From Bacteroidales bacterium (GTDB lineage Bacteria; Bacteroidota; Bacteroidia; Bacteroidales; Bacteroidaceae): 5,411 nucleotides of DNA. The DNA lies in NCBI GenBank assembly GCA_030523385.1, contig JAUNIV010000195.1, forward strand, positions 1 through 5,411. Reading direction: 5' to 3'. Each line of letters opens with the position of its first letter. Positions within the stretch are counted from its first letter, which is position 1. Both the position numbers and the translations under genes were made by a program. Shown in pieces: positions 1-5,411 of this stretch. The notes beneath the pieces are model-generated. The model was given only the letters and a program-made list of their open reading frames with translations, had not been told where the DNA came from and searched no databases.

Positions 1-159
1 CGTGCATGGTTCGAACAATACAATGTGTTCAGTCCTGCCATGATAGACGGCATCATCCGCAAGCTGCGTGCATACGATGACAGGACGTTGCGTGCCGATT
101 TGGAAGGCAAGTCGGAAGAAATGCAGAAACTGGTTACCCGCTATTTCCACTGCGGATAA
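1..159 (+). CDS. C-terminal fragment of an unrecognised protein
   Basis: The frame is open from the first base and ends at TAA 157-159, giving the last 52 residues of a protein whose start lies left of the window. The tail is helical in character and charged, beginning RAWFEQYNVFSP, with IIRKLRAYDDRTLR in the middle and ending LVTRYFHCG. I do not recognise the family. The pattern 'hydrophobic pair, L-R-x-Y-D' is faintly like the C-terminal helices of the DNA polymerase III delta subunit, but this is too weak to name it. The codon choice is rich in G/C at third positions, like the kinase and regulator genes and unlike cas5 and cas3. It points toward the response-regulator gene (convergent) with a 269-bp gap between them. 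No signal peptide or membrane segment is visible in this part. Confidence 0.6.
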   Translation, partial: RAWFEQYNVFSPAMIDGIIRKLRAYDDRTLRADLEGKSEEMQKLVTRYFHCG

Positions 160-230
160 TGCGTTGCAAAAGAATAAATTATACTGTCTGATATCATATT
201 AACATTCTGCGGGGGCGGATTTATATGTTT

Positions 231-261
231 GTCTGACGACACCCGACCGGTGTTTTCAGAC
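231..261 (+). terminator. Strong hairpin, possible terminator or RNA structure
   Basis: Bases 231-236 (GTCTGA) pair with 256-261 (TCAGAC), and 239-243 (ACACC) pair with 249-253 (GGTGT) around the five-base loop 244-248. Between them is one G-T wobble (238/254) and one mismatch (237/255). No T-run follows on either strand, so this is not a textbook rho-independent terminator. It lies 71 bp after the stop of the rightward gene. The right arm CAGAC (257-261) could instead pair with GTCTG at 272-276, so two exclusive folds are possible. Termination function is inferred from position only. Confidence 0.4.
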
Positions 262-324
262 AGGCATGTAGGTCTGCCCTATTGATGCAGATAATTATTA
301 AGGTATGAAGTGCCGGATTTGACG

Positions 325-364
325 CCTTGAAAAAAATTTTTCGTCCTTTAAAAAAATTTTTTGG
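325..364. repeat. Two tandem 20-bp A-tract/T-tract units
   Basis: Two adjacent 20-base units, 325-344 and 345-364, share the form CCTT-(G/T)-A7-T5/6-(CGT/GG). They differ at a handful of positions, mostly in the last three bases. Each unit carries an A-tract running into a T-tract, the arrangement known to stiffen or bend DNA and exclude bound protein. Two copies could equally come from local slippage. Read on the minus strand, the A7 runs give U-runs just after the 366-392 hairpin, which may aid termination of the leftward operon. Confidence 0.6.
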
Positions 365-365
365 T

Positions 366-392
366 ACGGTCAAAAATATAGTTTGATACCGT
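366..392 (-). terminator. Possible terminator of the kinase/regulator operon
   Basis: ACGGT (366-370) pairs with ACCGT (388-392) and CAAA (371-374) with TTTG (382-385), with a two-base bulge (386-387) and a seven-base loop. It lies 36 bp beyond the stop of the response-regulator gene in the leftward direction. On that strand the hairpin is followed by three other bases, six A's and then a run of seven U's, so the U-run starts late. The structure is clear, but the terminator reading is tentative. Confidence 0.38.
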
Positions 393-428
393 GAAAAAAA
401 CAGATTGAACTTACCTCCCGATTTCCTA

Positions 429-1127
429 TCAGCGGAAAAGCGACATCACCTCTTCGGCATACTTCTTGCCCACCGGCAAGGTCTTCCCCGTCTTAGCCAA
501 TACCACCTCCGTGCGCGTAAACTTCGCCACCCGGCTGCGCGACACCACAAACGAACGGTGTATGCGGACAAACTCTTCGGGCGGCAACTGCTCTTCGAGG
601 CTGCGCAAGGAGATTTTAGAAAGCACCGACGTGCCGTCGGCCAGATGCACCTTGACGTAATTGTCTATCGACTCAACATAAAGAATCGTGTCGATGGAAA
701 GCGTCACATTCTTATACTCCGATTTCAAAAGTAACTGCCGCGAAGCCGACTCCGACACACTGAGCAAATCGTGCATCCGAAGCCATTGCTCCGCCTTCTG
801 CATGGCGCGGTCGAAGCGTTCGTAGAAGTAAGGCTTGTGCAGAAAGTCCACGGCATTCAGTTCAAAGCCTTCGAGCGCGTAGTGGGCGTATGCGGTGGTG
901 AATATCAGGCAGCACGATGAAGGAAGCTTATGAACCAGTTCGATGCCCGATGTGCCGTTCATCTCGATGTCAAGAAACACAACGTCGGGACGCCACTCAT
1001 ACACGCGCTGCATACCCAATCGGGGCGAGCTGTACGTTTCGAGCACAATGCCTCCGCGCTGCTCGCAGTAACGGCTGATGATGCTCAGTGCAATGGGTTC
1101 GTCGTCTATGGCAATACATCTCATCAT
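429..1127 (-). CDS. LytTR-family two-component response regulator
   Basis: A 232-residue DNA-binding response regulator, the usual length for LytT/AlgR/AgrA-type proteins. The N-terminal receiver domain (about 1-120) has the acidic pocket D8-D9-E10, the phospho-acceptor D53 in VVFLDIEM, T77-T78 and the conserved K98 before proline. The C-terminal LytTR domain (about 130-231) has the typical ILYVES start, NYVKV (156-160), the HRS motif (190-192) and a final LPVGKKY. It should be phosphorylated by the upstream kinase and bind paired direct repeats in promoters. ATG 1127-1125 overlaps the kinase stop as ATGA, and a second ATG (1124-1122) follows at once, so the start could be one codon later. 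The stop is TGA 431-429. All key residues are present, so it should be functional. The target genes are unknown, and I give no gene symbol because orthology within this large family cannot be read from sequence alone. Confidence 0.95.
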   Translation of the reverse strand: MMRCIAIDDEPIALSIISRYCEQRGGIVLETYSSPRLGMQRVYEWRPDVVFLDIEMNGTSGIELVHKLPSSCCLIFTTAYAHYALEGFELNAVDFLHKPYFYERFDRAMQKAEQWLRMHDLLSVSESASRQLLLKSEYKNVTLSIDTILYVESIDNYVKVHLADGTSVLSKISLRSLEEQLPPEEFVRIHRSFVVSRSRVAKFTRTEVVLAKTGKTLPVGKKYAEEVMSLFR

Positions 1128-2155
1128 ACGGGTAAGGTTTTAAGTTCAAGGCGGACACGGAAAACATTGTCTTTGTCCCGTCCCAAATCCAGCCGGTGGC
1201 GGTCGGGATAAAGCAGCGAAAGGCGTTTGCGGCAATTCTCAATGCCCATCTGTTTGGAATTCTTATGTTCCCGCTCAAAGACCGAATTATCTACCTCGAA
1301 GCAAAGCGTATCGCCCTGCTGGTTGAGCCGGATGTGTATGAAGCACGGTTCGTTGGACGAGATGCCGTACTTAAAGGCATTCTCGACGAACGTAATCAGC
1401 ATCATGGGCGGCACGGACATGGCCTCGTCTTCCACCCGGTGGGTGAAACGGACGTCGGCAAATTCATTCAGCCTCAGCTTCTGGAGGTCGATGTACTGGC
1501 CGATGTATTCCACTTCTTCGACTAAGGAAATGTACTCATGGTTGGCATTGTTGTACATATACTTAGTCAGGTTGATGAATCGCTCCAGCGTGGCTTCGGT
1601 CTTGTCGGAGTGCGTAATGAGCAGCCCGTAAATGGTGTTGAGCGTGTTGAAGAGGAAGTGCGGATTGATTTGGGCTTTGTAGAGAGAGAGTTCGGCCTTG
1701 TTGCGTTCGTACTCCACCTCCTCGCGTGCCATCCGCTGGCGGTAAGCCTCATTCAGCATCCCCACGGCAAAGCAGAAAATCACCACCACGACGTAGTACA
1801 GCCACACGGCCTGCTGGTTCAGTCTCACGCCCCAAACGGGATAGGGATAAACCTCGCGCTGATAGAGGCTGTTGTGGTAAACCGGGGATGTGATTTCGTA
1901 AGAAGAAAGCAGCGAAGTAATCAGCAAGGAGACCACTACCACCGCCAAAGCATACACGCGCTGCCTGCCTCCATGAAACAGACGGGGAATCAGAAAGTAT
2001 TTATAGACAAAATAGGTGACATAAAGCCAGCCTATGAACAGACTGAAAAACAAAGGGTATGCTCCCCACCATCTTTCCACCGGGCAGATGAATATCATCA
2101 GTGGCAGAAAAACGAGGCAAAAGGCAAAGTCTATGTAGAGAGGCGTGTGCTTCAT
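1124..2155 (-). CDS. Membrane sensor histidine kinase, LytS/His_kinase family
   Basis: A 343-residue sensor kinase of the His_kinase (LytS/YehU-like) family, partner of the LytTR regulator directly downstream. Four hydrophobic segments (about 8-24, 33-52, 66-83 and 117-134) form the membrane part. Only a short, Tyr-rich loop (about 84-116) is long enough to sense outside the membrane, and there is no PAS or large periplasmic domain. A charged linker (138-158) leads to the phospho-acceptor H166 in AQINPHFLFNTLN. The ATP-binding part has the N-box FVENAFKYG (N259) and a degenerate G-box, MGIENCRKRLSLLYP (303-317). I chose ATG 2155-2153 as the start. A TTG nine codons upstream (2182-2180) lies inside the promoter -7 box and probably upstream of the transcript start. 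No Shine-Dalgarno is visible, as is usual in Bacteroidetes. The stop TGA 1126-1124 overlaps the regulator start, implying translational coupling. Confidence 0.94.
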   Translation of the reverse strand: MKHTPLYIDFAFCLVFLPLMIFICPVERWWGAYPLFFSLFIGWLYVTYFVYKYFLIPRLFHGGRQRVYALAVVVVSLLITSLLSSYEITSPVYHNSLYQREVYPYPVWGVRLNQQAVWLYYVVVVIFCFAVGMLNEAYRQRMAREEVEYERNKAELSLYKAQINPHFLFNTLNTIYGLLITHSDKTEATLERFINLTKYMYNNANHEYISLVEEVEYIGQYIDLQKLRLNEFADVRFTHRVEDEAMSVPPMMLITFVENAFKYGISSNEPCFIHIRLNQQGDTLCFEVDNSVFEREHKNSKQMGIENCRKRLSLLYPDRHRLDLGRDKDNVFRVRLELKTLPV

Positions 2156-2179
2156 TTCTAATCGCTGTTTTGGTTCGTG

Positions 2180-2210
2180 CAAAGATATGCAAACTTATAA
2201 GTTGCACAAA
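2180..2210 (-). promoter_or_regulatory. Bacteroidetes-type promoter of the kinase/regulator operon
   Basis: Read leftward, TTTG (2210-2207) is followed by exactly 19 bases and then TATCTTTG (2187-2180). This is a perfect match to the Bacteroidetes -33 TTTG / -7 TAnnTTTG consensus. Transcription should start near 2173, leaving a leader of roughly 18 bases before ATG 2155. No experimental start is known to me. Confidence 0.78.
2188..2206. promoter_or_regulatory. Palindromic operator-like site inside the kinase promoter
   Basis: The core ACTTATAAGT (2193-2202) is a perfect 10-bp palindrome, extended by TGCA on both sides (2188-2191 and 2203-2206) with one extra A at 2192. The whole 19-bp dyad fills the spacer between the -33 and -7 elements exactly, where a bound dimer would block RNA polymerase. 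The dyad is seen directly; an operator role is inferred. Confidence 0.45.
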
Positions 2211-2214
2211 CTTG
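2189..2214 (-). promoter_or_regulatory. Paired direct repeats resembling LytTR-protein sites
   Basis: On the minus strand CAAGTTTGT (2214-2206) and TAAGTTTGC (2197-2189) are direct repeats with start-to-start spacing of 17 bp. Each matches eight of nine positions of the published LytTR-site pattern (T/A)(A/C)(C/A)GTTN(A/G)(T/G). Classical AgrA/AlgR-type pairs are spaced about 21 bp, so the spacing is unusual. If real, the sites would let the regulator control its own operon. Confidence 0.3.
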
Positions 2215-2255
2215 CAATCGTTAAAATTATGAGTTCGCAGAAAAAGTATTTATAT

Positions 2256-2286
2256 TTTGGAATTTCAGAAATAATCCGTATACTTG
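2256..2286 (+). promoter_or_regulatory. Bacteroidetes-type promoter of the cas operon
   Basis: TTTG (2256-2259), a 19-base spacer, then TATACTTG (2279-2286), which matches TAnnTTTG at all but one fixed position. Transcription should start near 2293, about 18 bases before the cas6 ATG. The -33 elements of this promoter and of the kinase promoter lie 45 bp apart, back to back. The match is slightly weaker than that of the kinase promoter. Confidence 0.62.
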
Positions 2287-2310
2287 CATTAAATGAACAA
2301 ATTTTAAACT

Positions 2311-3075
2311 ATGAGATTCAAATTATTACTGCAAATCCAACCTCATTTGATGGGACATAAAATTCCTATCAACTATCAGTATGAATTATCGGCAGCGATT
2401 TACCGCATCCTGTCCAAAGCGGATCAGGCATACGCCACATGGCTGCACGACAACGGTTTTTGGGTGGACAACAAACGCTTCAAGCTGTTCACTTTTTCTT
2501 GGTTACTTGCACCTTATGGAATAGACAAAGAGCATCAGCGATTGATTATCAATTCTGACACCGTGGAGTGGCACATCGGTTTCTTACCGGAGAAAAGTAC
2601 ACAGCAATTTATTCAAGGGGTATTCTGCGACCAATCTTTCCAGATAGCCGACCGCATTTCGGGTGCTGCCTTTGCGATACGCGAAGTACAGGTAATGCCA
2701 CCATTGACGTATGCTCCCGTCATGGAGTTCCAAACCCTCTCTCCTATTTGTATTTCCCAGCGCAATGAGTATGGCAAGACTGATTACCTCTCTCCTGATG
2801 CTCCCAATTATGCCGAAGGCCTACTCACCGGCTTGTTAGCACGTTACAAAGCCCTGTATGGACACGATTACGAAGGTGATGCTTCCATTGATTTCCAACT
2901 GATAGGTAAGGCAAAGCCTGTACTGGTAAAGATAAAAGCCGATACGCCTGCACAGACTTTTGTGAAAGGGTATCAGTGCAGGTTCCGGTTAGCGTTGGCA
3001 GAGGAGTTGATGCGATTGGCATATGAAGGTGGATTGGGTGAGAAAGGTAGTTTGGGGTTTGGAATGATAAAATAA
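2311..3075 (+). CDS. cas6: CRISPR pre-crRNA endoribonuclease Cas6
   Basis: A 254-residue Cas6, the normal length for the family, which cuts the CRISPR precursor transcript within each repeat to release crRNAs. Residues 1-31 fit the Cas6 N-terminus: MRFKLLLQI strand, then the INYQYELSAAIY segment. The motif WLHDNGF (44-50) carries H46, at the place of the conserved His often assigned to catalysis. The C-terminus has the glycine-rich RAMP loop, GGLGEKGSLGFGMIK (240-254), which contacts RNA. Two ferredoxin-like folds are therefore expected. The ATG at 2311 is the first in frame after the predicted promoter and gives the family's typical start. There is no clear Shine-Dalgarno. It is the first gene of the operon, 8 bp before cas5. 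It is less A/T-rich than cas5 and cas3. Confidence 0.93.
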   Translation: MRFKLLLQIQPHLMGHKIPINYQYELSAAIYRILSKADQAYATWLHDNGFWVDNKRFKLFTFSWLLAPYGIDKEHQRLIINSDTVEWHIGFLPEKSTQQFIQGVFCDQSFQIADRISGAAFAIREVQVMPPLTYAPVMEFQTLSPICISQRNEYGKTDYLSPDAPNYAEGLLTGLLARYKALYGHDYEGDASIDFQLIGKAKPVLVKIKADTPAQTFVKGYQCRFRLALAEELMRLAYEGGLGEKGSLGFGMIK

Positions 3076-3080
3076 GGAAG
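3075..3080 (+). promoter_or_regulatory. Ribosome binding site of cas5
   Basis: AGGAAG, overlapping the last base of the cas6 stop codon, is the clearest Shine-Dalgarno in the window. It is 3 bases before ATG 3084 and 6 before ATG 3087, so spacing favours the second ATG as the true cas5 start. Confidence 0.5.
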
Positions 3081-3083
3081 AAT

Positions 3084-3674
3084 ATGATGTATGTAGTAAA
3101 ATATAGTGGAAAGTTTGGTTTTATCAAACCGTGGACAGCTGTTCGTGATGGGGAAACTTTCAGCCAGCAGTTTTTAACGCCCTCCATTATTGAAGGTATA
3201 GAGAAAAAACTATTTCCTGAGTTATTGGAAGTAAAGGGATGTATTCAAAAAATCATTCGCCACAAGTTGAGGTATGATGCGATGGATAGTCAACAGGAAC
3301 AGACTCAAACGCGAGGATGGGAATATATTCCAGGAAAGAAGTTGTATGTACGTGGAAAATTGGAAAAAGGAAAAATAACAAAATCCATTTTAATACGTAC
3401 TGTAATGATTAACCCTGTTTTATATTTAGCTTTTAAAGAAAAACAGGATGCGGAAAAAGCAAGTAAAGAACATATTTGTCTTTGCAGGAATGAAGACATT
3501 ATGTTGCCTGATGAAGAAGTCTTAATGTTATCCGAGCAGGAATTTGAAGCTTTAAATGGCTTTGAATTACGGTTTGGAGAGTCGGAACACTCGTTTCTTG
3601 TAGGATATAACCGGTTTGATGGAGCGGCTCCGATGTACGGTTGGTTAGAATATAATGGTAATTCAGTCTTGTAA
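3084..3674 (+). CDS. cas5: Divergent Cas5 (RAMP) protein, probably PGING-subtype
   Basis: A 196-residue protein between cas6 and cas3. It starts with a beta strand (MMYVVKYSGKFGFIKPWT), an Arg at 21 and then FLTPSIIEGIEKKLF (30-44). This resembles the Cas5c/d signature, in which a strand ending in a conserved Gly is followed by TPSAxRGILEAI. Later YVRGKLEKG (88-96) and ILIRTVMINPVLYLAFKE (102-119) fit the next RAMP strands, and GYNRFDGAAPMYGWLEY (174-190) fits the compact C-terminus. Cas5 caps the 5' end of crRNA in Cascade. From memory, P. gingivalis-type loci have the same order (cas6, a 'Cas5, PGING subtype' gene, then cas3), which supports the call. The typical glycine-rich loop is not obvious, so homology is remote. 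A second ATG at 3087 is better spaced from AGGAAG. TAA 3672-3674 shares its last base with the cas3 ATG. Codons are A/T-rich. Confidence 0.68.
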   Translation: MMYVVKYSGKFGFIKPWTAVRDGETFSQQFLTPSIIEGIEKKLFPELLEVKGCIQKIIRHKLRYDAMDSQQEQTQTRGWEYIPGKKLYVRGKLEKGKITKSILIRTVMINPVLYLAFKEKQDAEKASKEHICLCRNEDIMLPDEEVLMLSEQEFEALNGFELRFGESEHSFLVGYNRFDGAAPMYGWLEYNGNSVL

Positions 3675-5411
3675 TGCAGCAAACCAGCTATAGGCATATC
3701 TTAGCTAAAAGTGCGCAACAAGGTGGACAAACTTTATTGCAGCACTTATCCGACGTGTCAAATACTATCTGTATCATAGCTCGATATGTGGGAAAAGACG
3801 TTACACTTGCCCGTAAAGGAGCTATTCTGCATGATATAGGCAAAGCTTCCCCATTGTTCCAGCAAACATTGGTTGAAGATTTTGATAGGAGAACACTACC
3901 TCCCAACTTCATATTCAGGCATGAGATTGCCTCTTTGTTTTTCCTCTCTTTATTGAAGGATGAAGAAAAACCGGCAGTCATAGAAATGATAGTGGCACAT
4001 CATAAATCGTTGGAAGATGCGAAAGGACGGGGCTTCTTGGATTTATATGATAATATGGAAGATTGTTTTGCCTCTCATAGTCTTGGCTTTGAAACATGGA
4101 GTGTAGATGCCTTGCATATTTTGGAAGAATTAGGAATCCCGACACATCCCATTTCTCTTGAAGAAGCAAAAGCAAATTATGAAGAAGCGATAGCGTATTG
4201 TGAGCAAATAGATGTCGGTGTGTCAGATTGGAAAGGAATACTGATGGCAGCAGACCATTTGGCTTCGGCTATGGAAGATGCACCGATAGAGCATATTCTT
4301 TCCAAACTATTCATTATTCCGAATCTGGCTTTTTATAATAGGCAACATCCACTATATCCGTTATCTAATATCTCTGCTTCCGATAGCCGGATTCATACGC
4401 TGGTAACTGCACCTACCGGAGCCGGAAAAACGGATTTCTTATTAAGAAGATGTAAGGGGCGTGTTTTTTATATACTTCCTTTTCAGGCTTCCATCAATGC
4501 AATGTATGAACGCATTCGTCAGGATTTAAGTGATACGGATGCTGTGGTTTCTTTGTTGCATTCTACTTCTATATTAAAGTTGGAAGATGGCGATTTTGAG
4601 GAAGCTATACTTCAAAGACATTTGGGTGCATCCATAAAAGTTCTAACACCACATCAGCTGACAGGTATTGTGTTTGGCATAAAAGGATATGAAGCACTGA
4701 AAATAGATTTGCAAGGCAGTGATGTAATCTTGGATGAGATACATACTTATTCCAATACGATGCAATCCATTGTATTAAGGATTGTAGAGATATTGAACCA
4801 TATAGGTTGCCGACTGCATATTGGAAGTGCTACCATGCCAACATCTTTGTATCAACAGATTCTGCGAATATTAGGCGGCGAGAACAATGTCTATGAAGTG
4901 AAGTTGGATGCCGAGGTGTTACAATCATTCAACAGGCACATTGTTTACAAAGTTCGTGAATACGATGAAACTGCCGAGATTAGACAAAGATGTGTCAGTG
5001 AGCATCATAAGTTATTAATCGTATGCAATCGTGTGAAACGTGCGCAACAATTGTATTCCGAACTGAAGGAAGCATATCCTAATGTTCCGATATTATTGAT
5101 TCATAGCCGTTTCAAGAGGAAACAACGGCAACAACTGGAAATGCAGCTCAAAGAACAATATAATAATATGACTGGCGCTTGCATTGTTGTTGCCACGCAA
5201 GTTGTGGAGGTTAGCCTGGATATCAGTTTTGACGTGATGATTACGGAATGCGCTCCACTCGATGCTTTAATTCAACGCTTTGGACGTATCAATCGTAAAA
5301 GGGCTTTGGATACGATTGGAACTTTAAAACCTGTGTATGTACTGGCACCACCAGATAATCGAAAGGAAGCTCTGCCATACGATATAGATGTTTTGCACCG
5401 TAGTTATGAAG
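3674..5411 (+). CDS. cas3: CRISPR effector nuclease-helicase Cas3, 3' end cut off
   Basis: The frame runs open from ATG 3674 to the window end: 579 complete codons plus one base, with no stop. It is the target-degrading enzyme of type I CRISPR systems, recruited by Cascade. The N-terminal HD nuclease has the full metal-binding set: H24, H53-D54 in ILHDIGK, H83, H109-H110 and D194 in AADHL. The helicase follows: Walker A APTGAGKT (246-253), DEIH (354-357), SAT (385-387), then the second RecA-like domain with LLIHSRF (474-480), ATQVVEVSLD (507-516) and QRFGRINR (534-541). Nuclease and helicase are thus fused in one chain in the common order. The C-terminal accessory part lies outside the window. 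The start overlaps the cas5 stop (TAATG), implying coupled translation, and MQQTSYRHILAKS followed by LLQHL fits the family N-terminus. It is A/T-rich like cas5. Confidence 0.96.
   Translation, partial: MQQTSYRHILAKSAQQGGQTLLQHLSDVSNTICIIARYVGKDVTLARKGAILHDIGKASPLFQQTLVEDFDRRTLPPNFIFRHEIASLFFLSLLKDEEKPAVIEMIVAHHKSLEDAKGRGFLDLYDNMEDCFASHSLGFETWSVDALHILEELGIPTHPISLEEAKANYEEAIAYCEQIDVGVSDWKGILMAADHLASAMEDAPIEHILSKLFIIPNLAFYNRQHPLYPLSNISASDSRIHTLVTAPTGAGKTDFLLRRCKGRVFYILPFQASINAMYERIRQDLSDTDAVVSLLHSTSILKLEDGDFEEAILQRHLGASIKVLTPHQLTGIVFGIKGYEALKIDLQGSDVILDEIHTYSNTMQSIVLRIVEILNHIGCRLHIGSATMPTSLYQQILRILGGENNVYEVKLDAEVLQSFNRHIVYKVREYDETAEIRQRCVSEHHKLLIVCNRVKRAQQLYSELKEAYPNVPILLIHSRFKRKQRQQLEMQLKEQYNNMTGACIVVATQVVEVSLDISFDVMITECAPLDALIQRFGRINRKRALDTIGTLKPVYVLAPPDNRKEALPYDIDVLHRSYE

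Larger units (their letters stand above)
160..428. other. Convergent intergenic gap, no gene seen
   Basis: These 269 bases lie between the stop of the rightward fragment and the stop of the leftward response-regulator gene. I see no convincing reading frame, tRNA or CRISPR repeat. The gap holds a 12-bp-class hairpin (231-261), a doubled A/T-tract unit (325-364) and a second hairpin (366-392), listed separately. Because both flanking genes end here, transcription termination in both directions is the expected role. Confidence 0.7.

Noticed and set aside
1..159. Naming the fragment as DNA polymerase III delta subunit
   Set aside because: The resemblance is limited to a short L-R-x-Y-D pattern and cannot support a name.
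231..261. Canonical rho-independent terminator
   Set aside because: The stem is strong but no T-run follows on either strand, so it is listed only as a possible terminator or RNA structure.
405..2161. Several plus-strand open frames of 60-207 codons across the kinase and regulator genes
   Set aside because: They are antisense to two well-supported genes, show no recognisable domains, and arise from the G/C-rich codon pattern of the real frames.
2156..2182. Longer histidine kinase starting at TTG 2182, adding nine residues
   Set aside because: The TTG lies within the perfect -7 box TATCTTTG, so it would sit upstream of the expected transcript start; ATG 2155 is the better choice.
2293..2307. 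Four-codon leader peptide (ATG AAC AAA TTT TAA) before cas6
   Set aside because: Its ATG falls right at the predicted transcript start, it has no ribosome binding site, and such short frames are common by chance in A/T-rich leaders.
2183..2310. CRISPR array or leader next to cas6
   Set aside because: No repeat-spacer pattern is present; the short repeats here are 7-9 bases and belong to promoter structure.
3305..4175. Minus-strand open frames of 65-130 codons opposite cas5 and cas3
   Set aside because: They overlap genes with intact family motifs and contain no recognisable domain.

Overview
The window looks like chromosomal DNA of a Bacteroidales-type bacterium (Bacteroides, Porphyromonas, Prevotella or a relative). 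The main evidence is two promoters of the Bacteroidetes primary-sigma type (TTTG, 19 bp, TAnnTTTG-like), leaders with little Shine-Dalgarno signal, a LytS/LytT-type two-component pair of the kind common in this phylum, and a cas gene order that I recall from the Porphyromonas gingivalis 'PGING' CRISPR subtype. The genus cannot be fixed from the sequence alone.

Layout. Positions 1-159 (+) are the last 52 codons of a gene I do not recognise. Positions 160-428 are a noncoding convergent gap with a strong hairpin, a doubled 20-bp A/T-tract unit and a second, weaker hairpin that may end the leftward operon. Positions 429-2155 (-) are a two-gene operon: a membrane histidine kinase of the LytS/His_kinase family, then its LytTR response regulator, joined by an ATGA overlap. 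Positions 2156-2310 are a compact divergent control region with one promoter in each direction. A near-perfect palindrome fills the spacer of the kinase promoter, and two direct repeats resembling LytTR-protein sites overlap it.

Positions 2311-5411 (+) are the start of a type I CRISPR-Cas operon: cas6 (crRNA endonuclease), a divergent cas5 (Cascade backbone subunit) and cas3 (HD nuclease plus helicase), the last cut by the window end after 579 codons. Cas5 and cas3 share a TAATG junction, so the genes are tightly coupled. Cas6 should cut the pre-crRNA, Cas5 should hold the crRNA 5' handle in the surveillance complex, and Cas3 should degrade the target. The large subunit, cas7 and the adaptation genes cas4-cas1-cas2 would be expected beyond the right end. 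No CRISPR repeat array is in the window.

The cas genes, especially cas5 and cas3, are visibly more A/T-rich than the two-component genes, which suits a separately acquired defence module inserted beside a resident operon. The most interesting open points are the co-occurrence of Cas6 with a Cas5 that looks Cas5c/d-like, and whether the adjacent LytTR system regulates itself or the cas operon through the shared 155-bp region.
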